Part shown: positions 1-7,081 of the stretch, in pieces
How positions within the stretch are numbered: the first letter of the stretch is position 1
Layout of the letters: each line of letters opens with the position of its first letter
Source: Cupriavidus malaysiensis
GTDB taxonomy: Bacteria > Pseudomonadota > Gammaproteobacteria > Burkholderiales > Burkholderiaceae
Direction: 5' to 3'
Assembly (NCBI RefSeq): GCF_001854325.1
Contig: NZ_CP017755.1
Coordinates: 372,001-436,000 of the forward strand
Length of the DNA: 64,000 nt
Notes under the pieces: model-generated
What the model was told of the DNA's origin: nothing
What the model saw: the letters and a program-made list of their open reading frames with translations, nothing else
Database searches by the model: none
Position numbers and translations under genes: made by a program

Positions 1-708
1 GTCGAGCGACTTCGGCCGGTTCACCATGCGCGCGGTGGCCGCATCGACCAGCTCCTTGTCCCAGCGCACGTCGGGGAACTCAAGCGCCACCTGTGCCGCC
101 ACCTCGTCCCACATCACCATCGCGTGGCGCTGGGCATTGGACTTGGTGATCACGGTGAGCAGCTTGCGCGGGCGCGACTGCGCCAGCCGGAAAGCGAAGC
201 GCAGGATGCGCTCGACGCCCACGCGCGTCATCATCGACACATCGGTGGCGGCCTCGATCGGATGGCCCTGGTGCACGCGTCCGCCCACGCCCGAGTACTC
301 GCCTTCCGAGTTCTCGCGCACGATGACCCAGTCCAGGTCTTCCGGCGCGCAGCGCTTGAGCGGGGCGTCGATGCCCGGCAGGATGCGGGTCGGGCGCACG
401 TTGGCGTACTGGTCGAAGCCCTGGCAGATCTTCAGGCGCAGGCCCCACAGCGTGATGTGGTCGGGGATCTGGTTGTCGCCGGCCGAGCCGAACAGGATCG
501 CATCCTTGCCGCGCAAGGCGTCGAGGCCGTCGGCGGGCATCATCGCGCCGTGCTGGCGGTAGTAGTCGCCGCCCCAGTCGAAGTCCTCGAACTCGAAGCG
601 GAAGCCGGCGCCGGCGTCGGCCAGCGCCGCCATGACTTCCCGCCCCGCCGGCACCACCTCCTTGCCGATGCCGTCGCCGGGAATGGTTGCGATCTGGTAG
701 GTCTTCAT
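1..708 (-). CDS. Tartrate/D-malate dehydrogenase family protein (partial, C-terminus missing)
   Basis: The first 236 codons of an NAD-linked, divalent-metal-dependent beta-decarboxylating dehydrogenase of the isocitrate/isopropylmalate superfamily. The reading frame runs off the left edge; the family is about 355-365 residues, so roughly one third is absent. The protein begins MKTYQIATIPGDGIG, with the family GDGIG loop at residues 11-15. LFGSAG (72-77), LKICQGFDQYANVRP (92-106) and VRENSEGEYSG (130-140) match the tartrate/D-malate (TtuC/DmlA) branch rather than LeuB. An AGGAGA ribosome site lies 8 bases before the ATG. The gene is divergent from a LysR gene, the usual dmlA/dmlR arrangement, so induction by D-malate or tartrate is likely. 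The exact substrate cannot be read from sequence alone. Confidence 0.88.
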   Translation of the reverse strand, partial: MKTYQIATIPGDGIGKEVVPAGREVMAALADAGAGFRFEFEDFDWGGDYYRQHGAMMPADGLDALRGKDAILFGSAGDNQIPDHITLWGLRLKICQGFDQYANVRPTRILPGIDAPLKRCAPEDLDWVIVRENSEGEYSGVGGRVHQGHPIEAATDVSMMTRVGVERILRFAFRLAQSRPRKLLTVITKSNAQRHAMVMWDEVAAQVALEFPDVRWDKELVDAATARMVNRPKSLD

Positions 709-790
709 CTTCCGTCTCCTGGTCAGGGTTGCCGCTGCATGGCGCGAGGCGGATTCTGGCCGGTGGACGAAGTTTTGGATCGGCACTAAA

Positions 791-807
791 GTTAAACCAT
801 TCTTAAC
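791..807. promoter_or_regulatory. Probable LysR-type operator between dehydrogenase and LysR genes
   Basis: GTTAA and TTAAC form a perfect inverted repeat around a 7-base centre in the AT-rich part of the divergent intergenic region. This fits the symmetric half-sites typical of LysR regulators. Binding by the adjacent LysR protein is inferred. Confidence 0.45.
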
Positions 808-884
808 CTGGAATTAACAGTGAGGTTCGCAGTGAAGGTCGTGATGAGGTGCCCGGCAAGGGTCACCGCGAGGAACGCAGCAGG

Positions 885-1808
885 ATGACCGCCAACAGCG
901 CGATCCAGCCCGCCGAACTGGGCTTCTTCGCCGCGCTCGCGGGCGCCGGCAGCCTCAGCGCCGCCGCCCGCGACCTGGGCATCACCACGGCGGCCGTCAG
1001 CAAGCGGCTGGCGCAGATGGAAGCGCGCATCGGCATGCCGCTGGTGGTACGCACCACCCGGCGCATGAGCCTGACGCCGGAAGGCGAGGTGGTGCTGGAG
1101 CACGCGCGCCGCATCCTCGGCGAGATCGACGACCTCGGCCAGTTGCTGACCAGCGCCAAGGGGCGCCCGAGCGGCCTGCTGCGCGTCAACGCCACGCTGG
1201 GCTTCGGGCGCATGCACGTGGCGCCGGTGATCGCCGCCTACAGCCGTGCCTACCCCGATGTCGACGTCCAGCTCCAGCTCTCCGCCGACCCGCCGCCGCT
1301 CAGCGAGGATGCCTTCGACGTCTGCGTGCGCTTCGGCGAGCCGCCCGACGCGCGCATCGTCGCGCGCCTGCTGGCGCCCAACCGCCGCCTGCTGTGCGCC
1401 GCGCCCAAATACCTGCGCGACCACGGCGCCCCGCAATCGCCGGCCGACCTGCCCCGGCACAACTGCATCGGCATCCGCCAGGGCAGTGACGCCTACGGCG
1501 TCTGGCGCCTGACCCCGGTCAAGGGCGCCAAGGCGCGTACCGAGTCCGTGCATGTGCGCGGCAACCTCACCACCAACGACGGCGAGATCGCCGTCAACTG
1601 GGCGCTCGAAGGCCACGGCATCGTGCTGCGCGCCGAGTGGGACGTCGAGCGCTACCTGCGCAGCGGCCGCCTGGTGCAGGTGCTGCCGCAGTACGCCACG
1701 CCCGAAGCGAATATCTATGCGGTGTACCAGCAGCGCCACCAGCTGTCGTCGCGCATCCGGCTGTTCGTGGATTTCCTGGCGGCGAAGTTCGCGGCCTTCG
1801 GGCGGTAG
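885..1808 (+). CDS. LysR family regulator, DmlR-like
   Basis: A 307-residue LysR-type regulator. The N-terminal winged helix-turn-helix (about residues 8-65, with SLSAAARDLGITTAAVSKRL) is followed by a substrate-binding domain with the usual LLRVNATLGFGRMHVAPVI start. I chose the ATG at 885 because homologues begin close to the HTH; a GTG at 849 in the same frame would add 12 residues. It is divergent from the tartrate/D-malate dehydrogenase gene and very probably activates it, as DmlR does for dmlA. The family assignment is firm; the ligand is inferred from the neighbour. Confidence 0.88.
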   Translation: MTANSAIQPAELGFFAALAGAGSLSAAARDLGITTAAVSKRLAQMEARIGMPLVVRTTRRMSLTPEGEVVLEHARRILGEIDDLGQLLTSAKGRPSGLLRVNATLGFGRMHVAPVIAAYSRAYPDVDVQLQLSADPPPLSEDAFDVCVRFGEPPDARIVARLLAPNRRLLCAAPKYLRDHGAPQSPADLPRHNCIGIRQGSDAYGVWRLTPVKGAKARTESVHVRGNLTTNDGEIAVNWALEGHGIVLRAEWDVERYLRSGRLVQVLPQYATPEANIYAVYQQRHQLSSRIRLFVDFLAAKFAAFGR

Positions 1809-2049
1809 GGGAGGGCAGGCGGGTGGAGGCGAGTTGCAGCGTGCCGGTGTTTTTGTGGCATATGCGGCATGCCGCTGGCACGTGTCTACTGGCAGCGCCT
1901 GGCCGCGCATCCGTTGGGCAGTGCCGGCTTCGCGCGGATCGCCGCAGGACAGCAGGCGTGGCTGGATACGGTGCAGGGCCAGCTGGCAAGGGTAGTGGCG
2001 GGGACCGGCAGCCGCTGAAGCGAAGGCCGGCCCATCCGCGCTGTGGCCG

Positions 2050-2736
2050 TCAACCGCGCGCGCCGTCCAGTTCCGCCCCGAAGCGTTGCAGGCGCGGCAG
2101 GTAGTAGTGCTCCGGATCCAGCGAGAAGGCGACCCGGCGGGTCCGTCCCATGATTTCCTCGCGGGGGAAGAAGCCGTAGTAGCGCGAATCGGCGCTGTTG
2201 TCGCGGTTGTCGCCGAGCATCAGGTACTGGCCGGCCGGGACCGGCACCGGCCCGAACGAGCGGCGCGGGCTCGGGGCCAGCGGTGACAGCCGGACCGTAT
2301 GCGCCATGCCGCCGACCGCTTCGGTGAAATAGGCGGCGCCGGCATCGGGGGCGACGTTCGCGGCGGTGGCGTCCAGCGGCTGGTACGAGGCGCGCTCGCC
2401 GTTGATGTAGAGCACGTTGTCACGCATTGCCACGGTATCGCCGGGCACGCCGACGATGCGCTTGACCAGCAGCGTGTGCGCGGCGGCGGAATCGATGGTG
2501 ACGATGTCGCCCCGCTGCGGCTGGCTCAGGTAGGCCAGGCGCTGGTGCGTGAGCGGGATGCGCAGGTCGTAGGCCATCTTGTCCACCAGGATGCGGTCGC
2601 CGATGCGCAGGGTCGGCAGCATGGAGCCGCTCGGCACCACGTTCCAGTCGGCGATCGCGCCACGGAACAGCACCATCAGGAACAGGAAGGCGGCAAGGCC
2701 CTTGTTCTCTTTCCACAGCTTGGCGAGGAGTTGCAT
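2050..2736 (-). CDS. lepB: Signal peptidase I (additional, non-operon copy)
   Basis: A 228-residue type I signal peptidase that cleaves signal peptides at the outer face of the inner membrane. It has one N-terminal membrane segment (about residues 12-27), then the catalytic-serine box VPSGSMLPTL, box C (GDRILVDKMAY), the catalytic-lysine box LLVKRIVGVPGDTV, and the C-terminal GDNRDNSADSRYYG box. All catalytic features are present. The frame stays open 50 codons further upstream, but MQLLAKLWKENKG is the natural start. It is monocistronic, back to back with a J-domain gene, and not next to lepA or rnc, so it is probably a second signal peptidase. No good ribosome site precedes the ATG (the upstream is pyrimidine-rich). 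Confidence 0.9.
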   Translation of the reverse strand: MQLLAKLWKENKGLAAFLFLMVLFRGAIADWNVVPSGSMLPTLRIGDRILVDKMAYDLRIPLTHQRLAYLSQPQRGDIVTIDSAAAHTLLVKRIVGVPGDTVAMRDNVLYINGERASYQPLDATAANVAPDAGAAYFTEAVGGMAHTVRLSPLAPSPRRSFGPVPVPAGQYLMLGDNRDNSADSRYYGFFPREEIMGRTRRVAFSLDPEHYYLPRLQRFGAELDGARG

Positions 2737-2915
2737 AGGGAGATGAGGGGAGAAGGCCGCGCTGGCGGCCGAGGTTGGCAAGAGCCCTAGAGTACACCCG
2801 AACCGGTACGCCCGAGCCGTGCCTGCGGGGGGCTGTCGCGGTGCAGCAAAAGCGCTCCGGCCCATGCTAGGATGAGCGGCGTCCATCGCAGCACCCGCCC
2901 ACCCGCCAGCGCACC

Positions 2916-3533
2916 ATGACCACTCTCTACGCGATCCTCGGCGTGCCGGAGCACGCTTCTCTGGAAGAGATCAAGCGCGCCTACCGCCGCGCCGCGATGA
3001 AGTCCCACCCTGACCGCAACCTGGGCCGCGAGGCGGAGGCACATGCCGCCTTCCAGGAGATCCGTGATGCCTACGCCATTCTGTCCGACCCGGTGCAGCG
3101 CCAGGTCTACGACGAGGTGTACGCGCGCGAGATGGAGCGCTGGCAGGCCGAGCACGAGGCCGAACAGGAACAGGAGCGCGCGGCGCAACGCGAGGCCGAG
3201 CGCGCCGCGCAGCAGCACTACGAGGCCATGGTGGCGCTGGCCATGCGCTTTGCCGGCGACGGCCACAACCGCGACGTGATCTTCGGCGTGCTGCTGGGCC
3301 GGGATTGCGAGGCGGAACTGGCCGCGCGCATCGCGGACAGCGTGTGGGCCTTGCAGGAGTCACGGCGGGCCGAGGCCGCGGCAGCGGAAGCCCGGGCCCG
3401 GGCGGAAGACGAGGCCGGGGCCGAAGGCGAGGCACCGGCGGCTGCCGCGGGCGCGGAGGCGCAGTCCCGGCGGCACACCACCCCCTTCGAGTCCTTCTGG
3501 CACGGGCTGTTCGGCCTGCACGCGCAGCGCTGA
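2916..3533 (+). CDS. J-domain (DnaJ-like) co-chaperone
   Basis: A 205-residue cytoplasmic protein with an N-terminal J domain (residues 3-66) carrying the essential HPD tripeptide at 31-33, which would stimulate the ATPase of a DnaK partner. The rest lacks the Gly/Phe region, zinc fingers and C-terminal substrate domains of DnaJ. Instead there is a long Glu/Ala/Arg-rich, probably coiled-coil stretch (about 70-110), a short helical region, a low-complexity Ala/Glu tract, and a C-terminal tail ([17 protein letters not shown]). It is therefore a class III (J-domain-only) co-chaperone whose client cannot be named. It is transcribed away from the signal peptidase gene. Confidence 0.85.
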   Translation: MTTLYAILGVPEHASLEEIKRAYRRAAMKSHPDRNLGREAEAHAAFQEIRDAYAILSDPVQRQVYDEVYAREMERWQAEHEAEQEQERAAQREAERAAQQHYEAMVALAMRFAGDGHNRDVIFGVLLGRDCEAELAARIADSVWALQESRRAEAAAAEARARAEDEAGAEGEAPAAAAGAEAQSRRHTTPFESFWHGLFGLHAQR

Positions 3534-3721
3534 GGCGGCGCACGCTGCGCTTGCCTCAGTACAGGTCGTTGTGCACGGTGCGGAAGTCGTCGTCATCCAT
3601 GGCGCACGGCGGCCGCGCCCAGGCCGTCCAGCGCGGCCCATTTCTTGCCCGACGAAGATATCCAGGCCGGCTCGCGGCGGGGATCGATCATGGATCCCTT
3701 CGCGCTGCCGCGAGTCGCGAC

Positions 3722-4297
3722 CTACAGGATGGAACGGTATTGGCCCAGGCCCTTGACGGTTTGCAGCAGGCCCTGGCGTTGCAGCACGTCGAGGTAGCGG
3801 TCGACATCCATGGGCGGATGCTTGAGCTGCGCGCGCTGCTGCCGGGCGGCGGCAACGACAGCGGCCGCATCCAGGTCGAACAGGTTGTCGATGAATTCGT
3901 CGGGGTGCCGGGCCTCGATGCCGAACGGTGCCAATGCGTCGTCCGGAAAGTCTTTCCGGTTGAAGGTGACGATGACGCTGGCACCGCAACGAATGGCGGC
4001 GGCGAGTACGTGCCGGTCGTCTGGGTCCGGTAACCATAGTTCGACGGCAAGTGCCTCGTAGTCAAGGACCAAGGCATCAGGGATGGCGCGATCCATCAGG
4101 TCCGATGTGCGATCCAGTTGCTCGCGCGTCAGGTCTTCGCGGTTAGCCAGCAGATTGCGCTTCCATTCGTCGTGGATCTGCGGACTCCACCGTGCACGGA
4201 ACCGCCCCGACAGGCCCAGCCACATGAGAAAGTCGCGCAGTGGCGCTGGATACAGCACGCAAGCGTCATACAGGGCTGTGAATGGCGAATGCCTCAT
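3722..4297 (-). CDS. PIN-domain toxin of a type II toxin-antitoxin pair
   Basis: A 191-residue PIN-fold protein, probably an Mg-dependent ribonuclease. Acidic active-site positions are visible: ALYDACVLYP near the N-terminus, IHDEWKRNLL about residue 43, and PDPDDRHVLAAAIRCGASVIVTFN, where the D-x-x-H-hxAA pattern and T-F-N strand are typical of PIN nucleases. Its ATG overlaps the stop of the upstream HTH gene by four bases (ATGA), so the two are translationally coupled in antitoxin-toxin order. It is larger than classic VapC (about 130 residues) and has a C-terminal helical extension of about 50 residues. The role is inferred from family and gene order. Confidence 0.8.
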   Translation of the reverse strand: MRHSPFTALYDACVLYPAPLRDFLMWLGLSGRFRARWSPQIHDEWKRNLLANREDLTREQLDRTSDLMDRAIPDALVLDYEALAVELWLPDPDDRHVLAAAIRCGASVIVTFNRKDFPDDALAPFGIEARHPDEFIDNLFDLDAAAVVAAARQQRAQLKHPPMDVDRYLDVLQRQGLLQTVKGLGQYRSIL

Positions 4298-4758
4298 TCG
4301 TAACCCATGTCAGACACCTGGGCTTGATGCGCCAACTCGGCCATGGCTTGCTCACTGGCCTGATCGCGCGCGGCCTTGAACTGCATCAGGTCCGAAAAGC
4401 GCACGCGGCGGTGCTTGCCAGCCCGATGGAACGGCAGCGCGCCGTCTTCCAGCAACTTGACCAGGTGCGGCCGGGAGACGTTGAGCAGGTCGGCCGCTTC
4501 CTGCGTGGTCAACTCGGCATGAACAGGCACGACCTTGACGGCATTGCCGCCGGCCAGTTCGGCCAGGATGTCCACCAGCAGGCGGAGCGCCGATGTTGGC
4601 AGCTCCACCTGATGAGCTTGATTCTTGTCATCGAAGATCTGGATGCGCTGGGTCTCGACCTGGGTGGCCAGATAAGCCGCCAAGGCGCGTTGACCTTGCA
4701 CGGCAGCCTGCACTTCCCGTTCCACGGGTAGCGTTACTCTCGAATAGGCGGCGGTCAC
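4294..4758 (-). CDS. Excisionase-type HTH antitoxin partner of the PIN protein
   Basis: A 154-residue protein with a C-terminal excisionase/MerR-like helix-turn-helix (LTTQEAADLLNVSRPHLVKLLEDG, then HRRVRFSDLMQFK). The N-terminal half (about 1-75) probably binds the toxin and dimerises. The start is a GTG with an AGGAG site seven bases before it; the nearest upstream ATG is followed at once by a stop in another frame. Coupled to the PIN gene. Three direct repeats just upstream are candidate sites for autorepression. Confidence 0.8.
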   Translation of the reverse strand: MTAAYSRVTLPVEREVQAAVQGQRALAAYLATQVETQRIQIFDDKNQAHQVELPTSALRLLVDILAELAGGNAVKVVPVHAELTTQEAADLLNVSRPHLVKLLEDGALPFHRAGKHRRVRFSDLMQFKAARDQASEQAMAELAHQAQVSDMGYE

Positions 4759-4794
4759 GGCATCACTCCTGGGCGTTGATCAGTGATCTACGTT

Positions 4795-4828
4795 AAACGA
4801 AACAATCGAAAAACGCAACAAACGAAAC
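4795..4828. promoter_or_regulatory. Direct repeats upstream of the antitoxin (candidate autoregulatory operator)
   Basis: Three near-identical 9-mers: AAACGAAAC at 4795-4803, AAACGCAAC at 4811-4819 and AAACGAAAC at 4820-4828. They occupy an AT-rich island directly upstream of the antitoxin gene, where toxin-antitoxin complexes normally bind. Confidence 0.45.
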
Positions 4829-4966
4829 GAATGCCAAGCGATCCTGCCTTCTACGATTGCCTTGAGGCTGGGGGATCGGCTGGCATGCGGTCGTCAGCCC
4901 TCGTTTGATCCCCATGACTCCGCTACCGACTCAAGTGCACCGTCGCAATCTGTGCGTGCTCCTGCT

Positions 4967-6115
4967 TCAGTTCGCAGCGGATTGTCCGCCGCGCCCGTCC
5001 GCCGATGGCGCGCTGGCCGGGTAGCGGACCCACCGGCGGCGCCATGCCGCATTGATCGGGTCCGACCACGACCAGGCCACGCACGCTCCCACCGCGACCG
5101 AGAGCACCAGGTAGGCAGCCAGCAGCACCGTCTTCGCATCCCCGGCGATCATGGCCGCAGGCATGAGCGTGCGCATCGAGCCCAGCACCAGCAGGTGGAA
5201 CAGGTAGATCTCGTAGCTCCGGCGCCCGCAGGCCGCCAGTGCCCGGGCCGGCCGCGACAAGGGCGCGGCGCGGCCGCTTCCCAGCAGCAGCAAGGCTGTG
5301 GCCAGGGCCATTGCGCTGACGCCCAGCACATGGCTTTGCGCGATCGGCCAGGCCAGGTACAGCGCCGCCATCGCGGCCGCGACCAGCGCGCGGACGGCGC
5401 GCTGCTGCAGCACGGGGAACGGCCGCTGCCGTGCCAGCACCGCCGCGCAGCAGCCGATCGCGATGGCGTCGAAGCAGGCCGGATAGGCGTACAGGAATCC
5501 GCCCTCGTCGCCCGCGTGGGCGTAGCGGTACAACGGGCCGATGCAGATCGCCGCCAGCGCCAGGGCCAGGCGGACCGACGGGCGCCGCAGGCCCACGCAG
5601 GCCAGCGGGAACAGCAGGTAGAACACCGCCTCGACCGACAGCGACCACAGCACGCCCAGCGGATAGTTGATCCAGCCGTGCTGCGTGATGAGGACGTTCA
5701 TCCAGAAGGTCGCGCCGGCGAGATTGACGGTCCATAGCGATACCGGCGCGCCCGCGCGGTTGTCGAAGATCCGCACCCCCGCCAGGGCCAGCGTGTCCAC
5801 CGCCAGCAGTGCCAGGAACAGGCCGGGCAGGATGCGTGCCGCGCGCAGGGCGTAGAAGCCGGGCAGCCGGATCCGCTCCAGGCTGCCCCAGCGCTCGAGG
5901 GCATTGGTGGTGATCAGGAAGCCGGAAATGACGAAGAAGATCGTCACGCCGTAATTGCCGTTGCGGGCCACGGCGCGCACGGCGGGCCAGCCCAGGGTTG
6001 CCGCCAGCACGGTGTCCTGCAGCGGGTAGGCGATATTGAAATGGTGGAGCAGCACCAGCAGGATCGACACGCCGCGCAGCATGTCGATCCGCCCATTGCG
6101 CGGATCGGGATGCAC
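4967..6115 (-). CDS. Acyltransferase 3 (OafA/YrhL-type) membrane protein
   Basis: A 382-residue integral membrane O-acyltransferase with about ten hydrophobic segments. The N-terminus carries the family R-x-D-x-LRG pattern (GRIDMLRGVSILLVLLHH), with the proposed catalytic histidine in LLHHF, then FFVISGFLITT and FYALRAARILPGLFLALL. Such proteins acylate lipopolysaccharide, exopolysaccharide or peptidoglycan sugars on the periplasmic side. The start is a GTG only 7 bases after the stop of the OXA beta-lactamase gene, so it may be the last gene of the blaI operon. The acceptor is unknown; a cell-envelope function would fit the beta-lactam context, but that is speculation. Confidence 0.85.
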   Translation of the reverse strand: MHPDPRNGRIDMLRGVSILLVLLHHFNIAYPLQDTVLAATLGWPAVRAVARNGNYGVTIFFVISGFLITTNALERWGSLERIRLPGFYALRAARILPGLFLALLAVDTLALAGVRIFDNRAGAPVSLWTVNLAGATFWMNVLITQHGWINYPLGVLWSLSVEAVFYLLFPLACVGLRRPSVRLALALAAICIGPLYRYAHAGDEGGFLYAYPACFDAIAIGCCAAVLARQRPFPVLQQRAVRALVAAAMAALYLAWPIAQSHVLGVSAMALATALLLLGSGRAAPLSRPARALAACGRRSYEIYLFHLLVLGSMRTLMPAAMIAGDAKTVLLAAYLVLSVAVGACVAWSWSDPINAAWRRRWVRYPASAPSADGRGGQSAAN

Positions 6116-6122
6116 GGCGGTC

Positions 6123-7001
6123 TCAGTCCTTCTTGCTGATGCTGATGCCGGTGCCGGTGCCGGTGCCGGTGCCGGTGCCGGTGCCGGTGCCGGTGCCGGC
6201 GAGGGTGGGGAACTCGCGGAGGATGGCGTCGCGTACCCGCACGCCCGCGTTCGGCGTCGTGGCCTGCTCGTCCTGGATCAGGCGGGCGAACACCAGTTTC
6301 CGCTCGCCTTTCTCCGCCCAGCCCACGAACCAGCCGTAGGCATGGTCGCGGTCATAGCTGCCGTCCGAGCCGGGCGATCCGGTCCCGGTCTTGCCGTACA
6401 CGCGCCATCCGTCCGGGCTCTGCTCCTGCGCGAAGAGGCGCTCGGCCATGTCGTAGGCATGCGCGCCGACGGGCAACTGCCGGATGGCGATCTTGCGCAG
6501 GAAGGCGATCTGCTCCAGCGGCGAGATGCGCAGCGAGGCATTGAACCACGCACCCTGCGTGCCGTTCTGCTTGCCGGGTTCGCCCGAGACATCCTGGTTG
6601 CCGTACTGGAAGGCCGACGTGTATTGCTGGAGGCGATCCTGCCCCAGGCGCGCGGCGAGCTGCTGCGAGTACCAGAACACGGAGTAGTGGATCCAGCGGG
6701 CCGGGTCCACCGGCTGGCGCCACGGCTCGCCGCCCCAGTCCGGATAGCCAGGCTGGAACGGCCACGCGGGCGTGTGTTCGTCCTGCAGGATGCCGGCGTC
6801 GAAGCCCATCAGGGCGAGCGGAAGCTTGAAGGTGGATGCCGGCGTATAGCGCTCGGCGCATTGGCCCTGCTGCAGCAGCACGCGTCCGTCGACCGCGTCG
6901 GCGACGACGGTGCAGAGGGTGAGGGCGGAGGCCGGCGCGGCGCACGGCCCGCAAAGGATCAGGGCGAGGGACATCCCGCGCCAGTTCAGTCTTGGCTTCA
7001 T
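6123..7001 (-). CDS. Class D (OXA-type) beta-lactamase with Gly-Thr repeat tail
   Basis: A 292-residue periplasmic serine beta-lactamase. The signal peptide ends about APASA (residue 26). All class D signatures are present: S-T-F-K at 56-59 (nucleophile Ser56, carboxylated Lys59), S-V-F at 107-109, YGN at 133-135 and KTG at 204-206. The C-terminus is odd: after FPTLAG there is an uninterrupted (Gly-Thr)8 run at about 269-284, made by a perfect hexamer tandem repeat in the DNA, then GISISKKD. It lies 80 bases after a BlaR1-like sensor and BlaI repressor, so beta-lactam induction is expected. It is probably an intrinsic chromosomal enzyme, as in Ralstonia and Cupriavidus; the substrate profile cannot be predicted. 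Confidence 0.93.
   Translation of the reverse strand: MKPRLNWRGMSLALILCGPCAAPASALTLCTVVADAVDGRVLLQQGQCAERYTPASTFKLPLALMGFDAGILQDEHTPAWPFQPGYPDWGGEPWRQPVDPARWIHYSVFWYSQQLAARLGQDRLQQYTSAFQYGNQDVSGEPGKQNGTQGAWFNASLRISPLEQIAFLRKIAIRQLPVGAHAYDMAERLFAQEQSPDGWRVYGKTGTGSPGSDGSYDRDHAYGWFVGWAEKGERKLVFARLIQDEQATTPNAGVRVRDAILREFPTLAGTGTGTGTGTGTGTGTGISISKKD
6145..6198. repeat. Hexanucleotide tandem repeat in the OXA gene
   Basis: Eight perfect copies of GTGCCG (6151-6198) plus one degenerate unit (ATGCCG, 6145-6150). On the coding strand they encode alternating Gly-Thr. The 6-base unit means copy-number change lengthens or shortens the protein tail without a frameshift. Confidence 0.95.
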
Positions 7002-7081
7002 GGCAATCGATCAAGGGTGGAGCACGGAGGAACGGCCGCACCGGCGCCGGGGCCGGCGCGGCCGGGGAGGAGGCAGCGCGG

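Noticed and set aside
1869..2018. 49-codon plus-strand frame between the LysR and signal peptidase genes
   Set aside because: Looks slightly protein-like (MPLARVYWQRLAAHPLG…) but has no ribosome site or known family; could be a remnant, not enough to call.
3534..3721. Short minus-strand frames (e.g. MIDPRREPAWISSSGKKW… and MDDDDFRTVHNDLY) before the PIN gene
   Set aside because: Very short, in different frames, and without known homology; possibly a degraded gene, but not supportable.
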